A stretch of DNA of 64,000 bases from Candidatus Sphingomonas phytovorans (GCA_029202385.1 CP119314.1:188501-252500); one strand, 5' to 3'; shown: positions 47,957 through 57,762, counted from the stretch's first letter. Numbers and translations are program-made. Notes: generated from the sequence alone by a model not told the origin.

Positions 47957-49594
47957 GTGACTCCCAACAAAGAACTCCTTTTCCTTGCGCTTGGCGGCTC
48001 GGGCGAGATCGGCATGAACGTCAATCTCTATGGCTGCCATGGCAAGTGGCTGATGGTCGATTGCGGCATCACCTTCGCTGATCCCCAATATCCGGGGATC
48101 GATGTGATCCTGCCCGATCTCGCCTTCATCGAGGAGCAGATCGACAATCTCGTCGGCATCGTGCTGACTCATGGTCATGAGGACCATATCGGCGCGCTGC
48201 CCTACCTCGCTGAGGATCTTGGCGTGCCGCTTTACGCGACGCCCTTCACCGCCGGCCTCATCAGCGGCAAGCTCGAGGAAGAGGGCAATGCCGACCGCGT
48301 GCGCCTCAACGTCGTGAAGCCGGGCCAGCGGGTCGATATCGGCCCGTTCGGCGTGAATTTCGTGCCACTGTCGCACTCGATCCCGGAAGCGAACGCGCTG
48401 CTGATCGACACGCCCTATGGCCGCGTGTTCCACACCGGCGACTGGAAGCTCGATACCGCGCCGGTGCTCGGCAAGCCTGCGACGCCGGAACAGCTCGAAG
48501 CGATCGGCGACTCCGGCGTGCTCGCGCTGGTCTGCGATTCGACGAACGTGTTCAACCCCGAGCCTTCGGGTTCGGAAGCGGAAGTGCGTGTCGGCCTGGC
48601 CGAGGTGATCGCCAAGGCCAAGGGCCGGGTGCTGGTCACTACTTTCGCCTCCAATGCGGCGCGGCTGCACACACTCGGCCAAGTCGCCCGTGAGACAGGG
48701 CGAAAGCTCTGCGTACAGGGCCGTTCGCTCGATCGCATCATGAAGGTCGCGCGCGCGACCGGGTATCTCAAGGATTTCCCGGAAACCGTCGAACCCGATG
48801 CAGCCATGCGCCTGCCGCGCAACAAGGTCCTGATCGTCGCGACCGGCGGGCAGGGCGAGGAACGCGCCGCGCTCGGGCGTGTCGCGGCGGGCTCGCACCC
48901 GATCAGCCTCGATGCCGGCGACACGGTCGTCTTCTCGTCGAAGCAGATCCCGGGCAACGAGGTCGCGATCGGACGGATCCAGAATCAGCTCGCGGCCAGG
49001 GGCGTCGAAATGATCACCGAGCGCCAGGCGCATGTCCATGTCTCCGGCCATCCGGGCCGCCCGGAACTCGCGGCGATGTACCGCTGGATCCGGCCCGAGA
49101 TACTGATGCCGGTGCATGGCGAGATGCGCCATCTGATGGAGCAGGCACGTTTCGGCCTGTCCGAAGGCATTCCGCGGGCGCTGTTGCAGACCAATGGCGA
49201 GATCGTTCGGCTTGCCCCCGGCGCACCCGAGAAGCTCGGCCATGCCCATGTCGGCCGGCTGGTGCTCGATGGCGACGTGATCCTGCCGGGCGACGGCGCG
49301 ACGATCAACGAGCGTCGCAAGCTCGGCCTGTTCGGCCAGATGTCGGTGGCGGTGGCGATCGATCGCGGCGGCAAGATGATCGGCACGCCGCAGATCAGGC
49401 TGCAAGGCATCCCGGTCGAGGAGGATCGCGATCCCTTCCTCGAAGAGGCGGTCGGCGCCGTTATCGAGGCGACCCGCAAGGGCGGCCGCGACCGCGACAA
49501 GCTGCGCGAGGATATCCGCCTCTCCGCCCGTCGCGTGGCGACGCGCTGGACGGGTAAGAAGCCGATCGTCGATGTATTGCTGATCGAGGCCTGA
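47957..49594 (+). CDS. rnj: Ribonuclease J
   Basis: 545 aa from GTG 47957 (family starts near ELLFLALGGSGEIGMNVNLYG); an ATG at 47927 is the alternative. Metallo-beta-lactamase plus beta-CASP: LTHGHEDHIGALPYL supplies the HxHxDH zinc set, PLSHSIPEA and HTGDWKLD follow, and beta-CASP motifs are CDSTNVF, GSHP and VHVSGHPGRPE. 5'-3' exo/endoribonuclease for mRNA decay and rRNA processing. The C-terminal third is the family domain. Confidence 0.95.
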   Translation: MTPNKELLFLALGGSGEIGMNVNLYGCHGKWLMVDCGITFADPQYPGIDVILPDLAFIEEQIDNLVGIVLTHGHEDHIGALPYLAEDLGVPLYATPFTAGLISGKLEEEGNADRVRLNVVKPGQRVDIGPFGVNFVPLSHSIPEANALLIDTPYGRVFHTGDWKLDTAPVLGKPATPEQLEAIGDSGVLALVCDSTNVFNPEPSGSEAEVRVGLAEVIAKAKGRVLVTTFASNAARLHTLGQVARETGRKLCVQGRSLDRIMKVARATGYLKDFPETVEPDAAMRLPRNKVLIVATGGQGEERAALGRVAAGSHPISLDAGDTVVFSSKQIPGNEVAIGRIQNQLAARGVEMITERQAHVHVSGHPGRPELAAMYRWIRPEILMPVHGEMRHLMEQARFGLSEGIPRALLQTNGEIVRLAPGAPEKLGHAHVGRLVLDGDVILPGDGATINERRKLGLFGQMSVAVAIDRGGKMIGTPQIRLQGIPVEEDRDPFLEEAVGAVIEATRKGGRDRDKLREDIRLSARRVATRWTGKKPIVDVLLIEA

Positions 49595-49597
49595 TCC

Positions 49598-49882
49598 ATG
49601 CGCTGGCCGTCGATGCTCGCGATCTACTTCCTGTTCTGGGCCTTTTCGGTCTTCCTCGTCCTGCCCTTCGGGGTCAGGACGGCGGAGGAGGCGGGGACTG
49701 AACGGGTGCCCGGCCAGGCCGAAAGCGCCCCGCACGAGTTCCGCGTGGGCCGGACGGCGCTTCGCGTAACGATCGTCGCGACGATCCTCTTCGGCATCTT
49801 CGTGGCCAATTATCACTATGGCTGGGTCACGCCGCAGACGCTGGACTTCTACGGTCTGTCGAACGAGGCGGCTCAGGACTGA
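49598..49882 (+). CDS. DUF1467 family membrane protein
   Basis: 94 aa, 4 bp after rnj. Two helices (LAIYFLFWAFSVFLVLPFGV and VTIVATILFGIFVANYHYGW) flank a charged loop RTAEEAG, the DUF1467 layout; often found behind RNase J in alphaproteobacteria. Function unknown. Confidence 0.9.
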   Translation: MRWPSMLAIYFLFWAFSVFLVLPFGVRTAEEAGTERVPGQAESAPHEFRVGRTALRVTIVATILFGIFVANYHYGWVTPQTLDFYGLSNEAAQD

Positions 49883-49883
49883 G

Positions 49884-49918
49884 CGAAAAAAAAGCCCCTT
49901 CCCGAAAGGAAGGGGCTT
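49884..49918 (-). terminator. Strong terminator of bfr
   Basis: AAGCCCCTTCC-CGAAA-GGAAGGGGCTT is an 11-bp perfect stem (49892-49902 / 49908-49918). On the minus strand it is followed by TTTTTTT, so it terminates bfr; on the plus strand it may also help stop the rnj-DUF1467 transcript. Confidence 0.85.
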
Positions 49919-49927
49919 AGAAATCGC

Positions 49928-50413
49928 TCAGCCTTCGTCGTCGGCCGATTTGCTCTGCAACTGGACGTAGTTGGCAATGCCCATGCGCTCGATCATCTCG
50001 AACTGGCGCTCAAGCGTGTCGACATGCTCTTCCTCGCTGTCGAGGATCCGGCGGAACAGGTCGCGGCTGATATAGTCGCGGACCTTTTCGCAATGCTCGA
50101 TCGCGTCGCGGAGCAGGGGCAGTGCCTCCATCTCAAGCGCGAGATCGGCCTTCAGCACTTCCTCGACCGTCTCGCCGATGCGCAGGCGCCCGAGGAGCTG
50201 GAAATTGGGCAGGCCGTCGAGGAACAGGATTCGCTCCGACAGCATGTCGGCATGCTTCATCTCGTCGATCGATTCGTGCTTCTCGAACTCGGCCAGCTTG
50301 CGCACGCCCCAGTGATCGAACAGCCGATAGTGAAGCCAATACTGGTTGATCGCGGTCAGCTCGTTCTTGAGCGCCTCGTTCAGATAGTCGATGACCTTGG
50401 GGTCGCCCTTCAT
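49928..50413 (-). CDS. bfr: Bacterioferritin
   Basis: 161 aa from ATG 50413 (the longer frame is rejected; the family begins MKGDPKVIDYLNEALKNELTAINQY). Four-helix ferritin with the ferroxidase ligands in NELTAINQY, HESIDEMKHAD and SEEEHVDTLE, and the heme Met in the KHADMLSERI helix. Stores iron as a 24-mer. Lies 98 bp downstream of bfd on the same strand. Confidence 0.95.
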   Translation of the reverse strand: MKGDPKVIDYLNEALKNELTAINQYWLHYRLFDHWGVRKLAEFEKHESIDEMKHADMLSERILFLDGLPNFQLLGRLRIGETVEEVLKADLALEMEALPLLRDAIEHCEKVRDYISRDLFRRILDSEEEHVDTLERQFEMIERMGIANYVQLQSKSADDEG

Positions 50414-50511
50414 TGTCGTGTCTCCGTAATGCCCGCGCAATCTAGCGCAGAACACGGACTCCGAACAGGCAAAAAATGGCGGAAATCTGCGGTTTTTTGG
50501 CCCTGCGAACG

Positions 50512-50682
50512 CTACGCAGCCGCACATTCCTCATCGATAATGGCTCGCGCGAACGGCACGCATTGGCCACATTTCGGCTGCCGGCCGAGCGTCCGATAGG
50601 CCTGGCACGCGCTTTTCGCGCCGCTGCGCGCAGCCTCGCGGACATCCTGCTCACGAATCGCATTACAGATACAAACGACCAT
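50512..50682 (-). CDS. bfd: Bacterioferritin-associated ferredoxin
   Basis: 56 aa from ATG 50682 with GGGAG upstream; the longer frame is spurious. The 2Fe-2S motif is C-I-C at the start (VVCICNAI) and CGQC later (QPKCGQCVPFAR). It reduces bacterioferritin to release iron. Tandem iron-box-like palindromes lie just upstream. Confidence 0.93.
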   Translation of the reverse strand: MVVCICNAIREQDVREAARSGAKSACQAYRTLGRQPKCGQCVPFARAIIDEECAAA

Positions 50683-50718
50683 GGGTGCTCCCTCGCCTGA
50701 CCCCTGATCTAGGGCTAA

Positions 50719-50757
50719 TGCGAACCAGTCGCAAGGTCTTTTGCGGATTGATCGCAA
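50719..50757 (-). promoter_or_regulatory. Tandem iron-box-like palindromes upstream of bfd
   Basis: TGCGAACCAGTCGCAA (50719-50734) and TTGCGGATTGATCGCAA (50741-50757) both show TTGCG(A)...(T)CGCAA symmetry, resembling alphaproteobacterial Fur/Irr-type sites. They lie 37 and 59 bp before the bfd start, where they could control bfd-bfr by iron. Confidence 0.5.
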
Positions 50758-50762
50758 GAAGC

Positions 50763-52058
50763 TCAATCGGTCATGGCGGGCCCGCGCATCGGCTGGAGCC
50801 GCATTCGCGCGAGCGATCGCCATAGCCATTCGAGCGGGCCGAATCGGAAGCGTTCAAGCCATGGCTTCGACCAGAGCAGCATCAGCGCCCAGACCGCGAA
50901 GACGATCGGATAGAGTTGGGCCCGTGACAGATGACCGTACAGGCCGAGGCCGTAGCCGTAGAAGATAGTGGAGCAGAGGATGCTGGTGCCGAGATAGTTG
51001 GAAAAGGCCATGCGTCCCGTCGCTGCCAGTCGCGCGGCGATCGCGCCGCCTGAGCGTGACAGCAGGACGATCAGGCACGCCCAGCCGACGATCATCAATA
51101 GCCGGAACACCGTTGGCAGCATCAGCGTGCCGAGCACCAGCGGGAACATAGCGAAACCCTGCGACGCGACATACCAGGCAAGCGCGGCGGAGATGGGGAT
51201 TCCGATCCCGAAGCCGATGAGAATCCAGCGCAGATATCGCCTTCGATCCCATTCGCCGGTGAGCATCCCCGATTTGAGGCATGCCATGCCGAGCAGCATA
51301 TAGCCCAGCGTTTCGGCTCCGACGAAGATCAGCGTGCGAAGCGTCGTCGAGATCGCCTCATCCAGCCGGTGCGCGGCCAGCGCTGGATAAGGCCCGCGAT
51401 GGAGCGCCAGATCCTTCGCCAGTTGACCTGCGGTCGGTACGCCGAATCCGCTACGGAATTCCTGAAACTGGCGAATGGTGTCCGCGCTCGGCTTCGGTGT
51501 TTGCATCGCGATCTCGCTCGCCTGCACGCTCATCGTCACTGAAGAGACCATCAGGAATTCAGTCAGCAACAGGATGATCGCCATCGCGACCAGCTTGTGC
51601 GGCTCCGTCTTGCGGAACAGGTAGGCGATACAGCCGATCAGCGCATAATGGTGGAGGATGTCGCCCCACCACAGCAGGATCATATGGGCTTCGCCGAACA
51701 GGAACAGCCAGAACATCCGGGCAAAATGCACCCTGGCCGGACTTTCCTCCTTGGCGATCGCCCGGTCGATGACCAGCAGCGTCGACGCGCCGAACAGGAA
51801 GGAGAACAGCCCCCGCATCTTGCCGTCGACCAGGATGAAGTTGAATGCCCACACCGTCAGGTCGATGCCCTTGTGTCCGCCAAAGGCAGCGGGGTTGATA
51901 TAGGCCACCTCCGGCATCGCGAAGGCGACGATATTCATGATCAGGATACCCATCACCGCGACCCCGCGGATCACGTCGAGCGTCGCGATCCTGCGCGGCC
52001 CGATGGCAGGCGCCGGCATTCCCTGATTCGTCGTCACGCAATTCCCTTGCCGCATCAT
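50763..52058 (-). CDS. DUF418 domain membrane protein
   Basis: 431 aa. About ten transmembrane helices; starts RIATLDVIRGVAVMGILIMNIVAFAMPE, the DUF418 N-terminal pattern, and ends with the GPLEWLWRSLARMR motif of this family. Acyltransferase-like membrane topology, function unknown. It lies about 50 bp downstream of the asparagine-synthetase-like gene on the same strand, so it may belong to that transcript. Confidence 0.9.
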   Translation of the reverse strand: MMRQGNCVTTNQGMPAPAIGPRRIATLDVIRGVAVMGILIMNIVAFAMPEVAYINPAAFGGHKGIDLTVWAFNFILVDGKMRGLFSFLFGASTLLVIDRAIAKEESPARVHFARMFWLFLFGEAHMILLWWGDILHHYALIGCIAYLFRKTEPHKLVAMAIILLLTEFLMVSSVTMSVQASEIAMQTPKPSADTIRQFQEFRSGFGVPTAGQLAKDLALHRGPYPALAAHRLDEAISTTLRTLIFVGAETLGYMLLGMACLKSGMLTGEWDRRRYLRWILIGFGIGIPISAALAWYVASQGFAMFPLVLGTLMLPTVFRLLMIVGWACLIVLLSRSGGAIAARLAATGRMAFSNYLGTSILCSTIFYGYGLGLYGHLSRAQLYPIVFAVWALMLLWSKPWLERFRFGPLEWLWRSLARMRLQPMRGPAMTD

Positions 52059-52110
52059 ATTTACGCTGTGCCTATGGGCCTGTCGGATCGCCGTTCCGAC
52101 GGCAAGGGGA

Positions 52111-53670
52111 TCATTCGGCTTCGCGACCGTCGAAGAAACAGCCTGTCGTCAGTATCAGGAACAGGAAACCGAAATCGGCACTCGGGAGGGCCTCGATATC
52201 GCCGGCAAGCGCGGCCAGCAGGCGGTCGCGGTGGATCATCTCCGGGTCGAAGATGGGTGATCGCAGGAGCATCGCCTGCAGGTAGTCGCGGTGCTCGATG
52301 ATGCCCCGCAGTGCGACATCGCGAAAGCTTTCCTTCACATAGCGGTTCTCGAAGACCGGGTTGCCAAGGCGTTGGCTCAGCAGGCGCCGCAGTACCGTTC
52401 GGTCGCGGCGATATTCCCACGGCAGGCTTGCGGCGAAGCGCGCCAGCACCGGGTTGATATAGGGGTAGATCGGCCAGATCCCCCGTCGCAGCAGGCGCTG
52501 CGATCGACCCGCGGCCGATAGCCAGCTCGTATCGGCCACCAGACCCCGCAGCCCCGCACCCGCTCCTTCTCGCGCGACCTCGCGCCCATGTTCGGTGAGG
52601 TAGGCATGTCCTCCCGGCGGTGACTCGCCCTCGTCGTCCGATTCTTCTCCCAGATACACCGCATAAAGTTCGTCTCCGCCAAACCCGCTGACGAGTGTAT
52701 CGATGCCGGCGCGGTAGAGCAGGTCGAAGATGGTTTCGAAAATCTCCGGATAGCTTTCATCCTGCGGCCAGACGCCGAACTGGCCGCGCCGCGCGCCGCG
52801 CGGGCTGAACGGGAGGAAACGGCTCGCCGGCAAGGCGATATCCTCGAACCCGCAATGATCGCACAGCAACTGTCGCCGCTCGCGTTGTGCGTCGCCCATC
52901 GCGCCGTCGAATTGCGCACCGTAGCTGAGCAACCCTGTCCCCCATATGTCGGCCGCGGCCAGCCCGACCAGCGCCGAATCCATGCCGCCGCTGAGTTCCA
53001 CCGCCAGCTGTCGCGGGTCGACGTCGCGCGCCGCCAGCAGTGCCTTGACCGTATCGAACAGGAGGTTTTCGGCCGATGCTCCTTGGGACAGGGCCTGCGC
53101 GCCCGGCATTTCCGCCGGGGCGGGCAGGTGAGCTTCGATGCTCTGGCCCCGTGCAACGAGACGCGCGCCCGCGAGGGAGCGATACAGTCCCGTGACGAGC
53201 GTTTCCGGAGTATAGGGTGCCAGCCCGGCGACATGGGCCATCAACCCGGGCCAATCGATCGGGGCTTGGGTATCGCGCAGGAGCCGCGTGCAATCCCAGT
53301 CGATCGCGAGACGCCCCGAAGCGGCGCGGAGATAGACTGGCGCGGAATGTATCTGCGACGTTTCATAGGATATGGTGCCGTCGACCCTGTCGAGGGTCAG
53401 GAGCGCCCAGTCCAGCAGGTGGGACCGGACATCGTCCAGCCGCTCGGCAATCGCGCGCCCGTCATTGGGGCGGATATGGTCGAGACCCTGAGGATCGTCG
53501 CGAAACCGCTCCATGCAGGCAACGGAGATCGTCATATCGGTCTCGATCACGAGACTGCGCAACATCCTGTGCGCGAACGGGGTGATGCGGGAACTGCCTA
53601 ACAAAAGGCTCCCACCGATGATGTCGACGGGAGCCTTCAGGTCTGAAAACGCGATGTCGGCCGCGAACAT
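52111..53670 (-). CDS. Asparagine-synthetase-like ATP-dependent amide ligase without glutaminase cysteine
   Basis: 519 aa. The synthetase half is intact: the PP-loop ELSGGMDSALVGLAAADIWG (about residue 225) and the SGFGGDELYAVYL motif. The N-terminal 200 residues are shaped like a class II glutaminase but begin MFAADIAFSD instead of MCGI, so the nucleophilic cysteine at position 2 is missing. That combination is the one seen in lasso-peptide cyclases (McjC-like). The gene directly follows a 51-codon peptide gene. No transglutaminase-like peptidase, RRE or ABC exporter is near. Cyclisation of the peptide by an amide or ester bond is a possibility, not shown. Confidence 0.88.
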   Translation of the reverse strand: MFAADIAFSDLKAPVDIIGGSLLLGSSRITPFAHRMLRSLVIETDMTISVACMERFRDDPQGLDHIRPNDGRAIAERLDDVRSHLLDWALLTLDRVDGTISYETSQIHSAPVYLRAASGRLAIDWDCTRLLRDTQAPIDWPGLMAHVAGLAPYTPETLVTGLYRSLAGARLVARGQSIEAHLPAPAEMPGAQALSQGASAENLLFDTVKALLAARDVDPRQLAVELSGGMDSALVGLAAADIWGTGLLSYGAQFDGAMGDAQRERRQLLCDHCGFEDIALPASRFLPFSPRGARRGQFGVWPQDESYPEIFETIFDLLYRAGIDTLVSGFGGDELYAVYLGEESDDEGESPPGGHAYLTEHGREVAREGAGAGLRGLVADTSWLSAAGRSQRLLRRGIWPIYPYINPVLARFAASLPWEYRRDRTVLRRLLSQRLGNPVFENRYVKESFRDVALRGIIEHRDYLQAMLLRSPIFDPEMIHRDRLLAALAGDIEALPSADFGFLFLILTTGCFFDGREAE

Positions 53671-53694
53671 GGTCGAACGGCCGTTCTTTCGGGA

Positions 53695-53850
53695 TCAGCC
53701 GCCGCTGCCGCGTCCTGTGAAAATCGCGTCATAGGGTTCATAAGGAGTCTTGCGGGCGACCGTTGTGTTCTCGCGCGCCGTTTCCCGGACGATCGCCTTG
53801 CCGAGCATGTCAAATTGCATCCGTAAGGCTTTCGAATCGACAGACTTCAT
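53695..53850 (-). CDS. 51-residue precursor-like peptide
   Basis: ATG 53850 preceded by AAGGAGAG; stop TGA at 53695, 24 bp before the asparagine-synthetase-like gene. The peptide is basic and helical in its first 28 residues (KALRMQFDMLGKAIVRETA), then TTVARK, and ends in a C-terminal part PYEPYDAIFTGRGSGG rich in Glu, Asp, Tyr and Gly. No known lasso precursor family was recognised. Leader-like front and small-residue acidic tail fit a RiPP precursor. Below the usual ORF length cut-off. Confidence 0.7.
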   Translation of the reverse strand: MKSVDSKALRMQFDMLGKAIVRETARENTTVARKTPYEPYDAIFTGRGSGG

Positions 53851-53985
53851 GGCTTCTCTCCTTGAAGGGTGCCGAATGCTACGGCCGGGTCATGTCGTCC
53901 GCAATGCGATCTGGGTCCATTTTGGGGTAGCCAGGTCACGGCAGATCCCGCCTTCCGGCTAACGCTCGCCAAAGGCTGTACCCGC

Positions 53986-56202
53986 TTATACCAGGGTCTC
54001 GCCCATCAATGTCGGGAAGAAGCCCTCGTGCGCGGCGCGGAGATCCGCCAGCGTCACGACATGATCGTCGTCGGGCAGTTCGAAGATCAGGCGTCCGGCA
54101 ATGGTCCGTCCGATCCGTTCCACCTCGATCCCGGCCGCGCCGGCGCCCGCCAAGGTGTCGAGCAGGGCATGGTCGGCGACCGTCACGACATAGAGCCCCT
54201 GGTCCTCGCCGAACAGCGAGCAGGCGACGCCGCAGGGCAGGGGGGCATGCAGCATCGCGCCGATGCCGCTCGCCAGTGCCATCTCCGCGATCGTCACCGC
54301 GACGCCGCCGTCGGAGACGTCGTGCACAGCGGTGAAGGCGCCCGAGGCGATGTGCGCGCGCACGAATTCGCCGGTCTTGCGCTCGGCGGCGAGGTCCACC
54401 GGCGGGGGCGGTCCTTCCTCGCGGCCATGAACTTCGCGCAGCCACAGGGACTGGCCGAGATGGCCCGAACGGGTTCCGATCAGCAGGATGACGTCGCCAG
54501 TGCCCTTGAAGGCGATCGTCGCTGATTTCGACCAGTCGTCCAGCAACCCGACGCCGCCGATCGCCGGGGTCGGCAGGATGGCTGACCCGGTCCCGTCGTC
54601 ATTCTTGGTCTCGTTGTAGAGCGACACGTTGCCGCTCACGATCGGGAAGTCGAGCGCCGCGCACGCCTCGGCCATGCCCTCGATGCAGCCGACGAACTGG
54701 CCCATGATCTCGGGCCGTTGCGGGTTGCCGAAATTCATGCAGTCGGTCGTGGCCAGCGGCTTCGCGCCGACCGCGGAAAGGTTGCGATAGGCCTCGGCGA
54801 TCGCCTGCTTGCCGCCCTCATAGGGATCGGCATAGCAATAGCGCGGGGTACAATCGGTGGTGATCGCCAGGCCCTTGCTGGTACCGTGGACGCGAACCAC
54901 CGCGGCGTCGCCGCCCGGCCGCTGCACCGTGTCCGCGCCGACCATGTGGTCATATTGCTCCCAGATCCAGCGGCGGCTGGCGATATCGGGCGATGCCATC
55001 AGCGTCAGCAGGTCAGCCGCGATGTTGGTCGTATCGGGAACGTTGGTCAGCGGTGCCGGCGGCGGCGTCTTCACCCAGGGACGGTCATAGGCCGGCGCCT
55101 CGTCTGCCAGTGGGCCGAGTGGAATGTCCGCCACCGTCTCGCCCTGCCATTTCAGCACCATGCGCCCGTTGTCGGTGACATGGCCGATAACGGCGAAATC
55201 CAGTTCCCATTTGTGGAAGATCGCCTCGGCGAAAGCCTCGCGGCCGGGCTTGAGCACCATCAGCATGCGCTCCTGGCTCTCGCTGAGCATCATCTCGTAT
55301 GGCGTCATGCCGGCCTCGCGCTGCGGCACCGCGTCCATCACCAGTTCGATGCCGACGCCGCCCTTTGATGCCATCTCGACCGAGGAGGAGGTGAGGCCTG
55401 CAGCGCCCATGTCCTGGATCGCGACGATCGCGTCCGACGCCATCAATTCGAGGCAAGCCTCGATCAGCAGCTTCTCGGTGAAGGGATCGCCCACCTGAAC
55501 GGTCGGGCGCTTCTCCTCCGAATCCTCGGAGAAATCGGCCGAGGCCATGGTCGCGCCGTGAATGCCGTCGCGCCCGGTCTTCGACCCGACATAGACGATG
55601 GGATTGCCCACGCCCGACGCGGCCGAATAGAAGATCTTGTTCGTCTCCGCGACGCCCACCGTCATCGCGTTGACCAGGATGTTGCCGTCATAGGCGCGAT
55701 GGAAATTCACCTCGCCGCCGACTGTCGGCACGCCCACGCAATTGCCATAGCCGCCGATGCCATGGACGACGCCCGCGATCAGGTGGCGCATCTTGGGATG
55801 GTCGGGCCGCCCGAAGCGCAACGCGTTGAGATTCGCCACCGGCCGCGCGCCCATGGTGAACACGTCGCGCAGGATGCCGCCGACTCCGGTCGCCGCACCC
55901 TGATAGGGCTCGATGTAGGACGGGTGGTTGTGGCTTTCCATCTTGAAGATCGCCGCCTGGCCATCGCCGATGTCGATCACGCCGGCATTCTCGCCCGGGC
56001 CGCAGATCACCTGTGGGCCGCTAGTCGGAAGCTTTTTCAGATGGATACGACTGGATTTGTACGAGCAATGCTCGGACCACATCACTGAAAAGATCCCAAG
56101 TTCGGTCAGGTTTGGCTCTCGCCCCATGGCGTGCAGCACGCGCTCATATTCTTCTGGGGAAAGCCCGTGCTGGGCGACGATCTCGGGGGTGATCTGGCTC
56201 AT
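53986..56202 (-). CDS. purL: Phosphoribosylformylglycinamidine synthase subunit II
   Basis: 738 aa, the size of small-type PurL that works with PurQ and PurS. Two PurM-like halves: [18 protein letters not shown] near residue 43, [32 protein letters not shown], and a second ATP region [14 protein letters not shown]. It forms FGAM from FGAR, glutamine and ATP in purine synthesis. purQ/purS are not in the window. Confidence 0.96.
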   Translation of the reverse strand: MSQITPEIVAQHGLSPEEYERVLHAMGREPNLTELGIFSVMWSEHCSYKSSRIHLKKLPTSGPQVICGPGENAGVIDIGDGQAAIFKMESHNHPSYIEPYQGAATGVGGILRDVFTMGARPVANLNALRFGRPDHPKMRHLIAGVVHGIGGYGNCVGVPTVGGEVNFHRAYDGNILVNAMTVGVAETNKIFYSAASGVGNPIVYVGSKTGRDGIHGATMASADFSEDSEEKRPTVQVGDPFTEKLLIEACLELMASDAIVAIQDMGAAGLTSSSVEMASKGGVGIELVMDAVPQREAGMTPYEMMLSESQERMLMVLKPGREAFAEAIFHKWELDFAVIGHVTDNGRMVLKWQGETVADIPLGPLADEAPAYDRPWVKTPPPAPLTNVPDTTNIAADLLTLMASPDIASRRWIWEQYDHMVGADTVQRPGGDAAVVRVHGTSKGLAITTDCTPRYCYADPYEGGKQAIAEAYRNLSAVGAKPLATTDCMNFGNPQRPEIMGQFVGCIEGMAEACAALDFPIVSGNVSLYNETKNDDGTGSAILPTPAIGGVGLLDDWSKSATIAFKGTGDVILLIGTRSGHLGQSLWLREVHGREEGPPPPVDLAAERKTGEFVRAHIASGAFTAVHDVSDGGVAVTIAEMALASGIGAMLHAPLPCGVACSLFGEDQGLYVVTVADHALLDTLAGAGAAGIEVERIGRTIAGRLIFELPDDDHVVTLADLRAAHEGFFPTLMGETLV

Positions 56203-56484
56203 GCCCGCGGGCTTTAGCGAGGGAGGCGCGCAGGGGCTAGTGGCGGCGTCGATCTAAACGAACTGCCATGCTGAACCCGATCGAGCGAACGGCAGAATCG
56301 TTACATCGGGCAAAGTTCAGGTGGCTGGCACAATCTTCCACTTGCATCGCTGCTGGGAAAAAAGAATAGAAGCCTTAATGAAAATGCGCCAAATCCTTGC
56401 ATAATTAGTCATGCTGGAAATAATATAGCGCGTCGACAATGAATTGCAATATCGCTACAATTTCTGTTTGGTATAGGGGGATTC
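56203..56484. other. Intergenic transition into an AT-rich island
   Basis: The first half is GC-rich like the neighbours; from about 56330 the sequence becomes strongly AT-rich (AAAAAAGAATAGAAGCCTTAA...). No gene, repeat or attachment site is seen. It marks the left edge of likely foreign DNA. Confidence 0.5.
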
Positions 56485-57054
56485 GTGAAGTACATTGGAT
56501 GGGGAGTGATCTTTATCGCCGTTGCGAGTGCGAGCGTCTATCTGATGGAAAGCGCGCCGCCGCAACCAAAGTCGGATACCATACAGGTAGTACAAGGGCG
56601 CGCTGTGCAGCCACGGGCGCTTCCGACCTTAGGCTACGCGCCATCGCAGAGTTATCTTCTTTCGAGTGTATCTCCGCAAGTGGCGCGCAATATGATATCC
56701 TCGGCTTTGGAAATGTCTCGGGGTGAGGTCATAAATGAACCAGATGTCAAGCATGAGCGACGCGATATTATATGGGCAGTGCCTACGGAAATCGCTGTCC
56801 GAGATATGATGGCGCGCATTCCCTATGTCGACACGACAACAATCACGGTCTTGTGTGGCGCGACGGTCTGCCGGGCGACAGGCAGCATCCAAGCTAGGGT
56901 TTCTGATAGCAATCGACAGATCGCCAATCTCGCTATTATTAATGAAGATTTCTACACGCCAAAGCCTGATATCAATTTTATTCCAAAGCGATCTGTTGCT
57001 AATGCTGGATTGGAGGGGGCCTTTTGGGTGGAATTATCGAGAATCAGTAAATGA
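56485..57054 (+). CDS. AT-rich hypothetical protein with N-terminal membrane anchor
   Basis: 189 aa, GTG start. One N-terminal hydrophobic segment (YIGWGVIFIAVASASVYLM) then a soluble domain with one CGATVCR cysteine pair. No family recognised. Codon use is AT-rich and unlike the surrounding genes, indicating transfer. It stands alone, with no gene before or after on this strand for 1 kb. Confidence 0.65.
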   Translation: MKYIGWGVIFIAVASASVYLMESAPPQPKSDTIQVVQGRAVQPRALPTLGYAPSQSYLLSSVSPQVARNMISSALEMSRGEVINEPDVKHERRDIIWAVPTEIAVRDMMARIPYVDTTTITVLCGATVCRATGSIQARVSDSNRQIANLAIINEDFYTPKPDINFIPKRSVANAGLEGAFWVELSRISK

Positions 57055-57162
57055 AAATATTAAAAATTTATAATTAATTTGCAAGGTTGGTGCGATTTGT
57101 GATTATGGGCTGCAATCAGAACTATATTCCGATTGCAGCTTTTATATTAACGGTGTGTTATT

Positions 57163-57696
57163 TTAGTGGCAGCAGGTATTGGTTGTCCAAATGACAGCTC
57201 CTGCTGAGTTTCTAATTACAACATTGCCATCGTTTTGAACGGTTAGTTTTGCTCCTGGGTTTCCGTATGTCTTAGATGACCAGATTGCAGAATTTGTGTT
57301 GTTCTCGTACGCGACCAGATTTCCATCAGTTTGAAAGGCCAGGCGCATCGCATAAAGATAGTTTTTATTGGTTCTAGAAGTCCAGAGAATGCTGGATGAG
57401 CCGCCATTTTCGAGTCCCCCAGGATAATAGCGCAAGATGACATTCTCATCATCTTGAACATAAAGGTGGAATCTATGATCTGGAGATAAAAATCCACCTG
57501 GAGCAGAATTTACTTCAATCAGGGCTTGTGCAGTCGTTTCGCATTGCAGGCGAGGGCTGGTTCCGAGAACGGCGGAGCAGCCAGCTGTTTGCTCTGGTAT
57601 TGGAGATCCAATGACTTGAGCTTCAGATTCTGATCCAAATACTGCTAGAGATAGAGAAATTATTGACAGTGAAGTTATAAAATTTTTTTTCATCAT
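57163..57696 (-). CDS. Exported bulb-type (monocot mannose-binding) lectin protein
   Basis: 177 aa, GGAG 6 bases before the ATG. Signal peptide ([21 protein letters not shown]). One B-lectin domain with the three expected sites: [18 protein letters not shown] (exact QxDxNxVxY) and QNDGNVVIR, with W-containing strands between. Four Cys. Lectin-like bacteriocins (LlpA) and carbohydrate-binding adhesins share this fold, but LlpA has two domains. AT-rich gene in a foreign-looking island; the role may be sugar binding or antibacterial. Confidence 0.85.
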   Translation of the reverse strand: MMKKNFITSLSIISLSLAVFGSESEAQVIGSPIPEQTAGCSAVLGTSPRLQCETTAQALIEVNSAPGGFLSPDHRFHLYVQDDENVILRYYPGGLENGGSSSILWTSRTNKNYLYAMRLAFQTDGNLVAYENNTNSAIWSSKTYGNPGAKLTVQNDGNVVIRNSAGAVIWTTNTCCH

Positions 57697-57762
57697 GAAA
57701 TTCTCCAGATTATTTGCAACTGCAACAGGCAGCGCATTGTGGTATCATGTGAAATAATAATA

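Noticed and set aside
49884..49918. Terminator only for the rnj-DUF1467 transcript
   Set aside because: The long T run is on the minus-strand side, so the main terminator function is for bfr.
52111..53670. Normal asparagine synthetase AsnB
   Set aside because: The protein does not start with Cys2 and the N-terminal domain is divergent, so a glutamine-dependent AsnB is unlikely.
52111..53985. Complete lasso-peptide cluster (precursor, B, C, exporter)
   Set aside because: Only a peptide-like gene and a C-like enzyme are present; no B protein, RRE or ABC exporter was found in the window.
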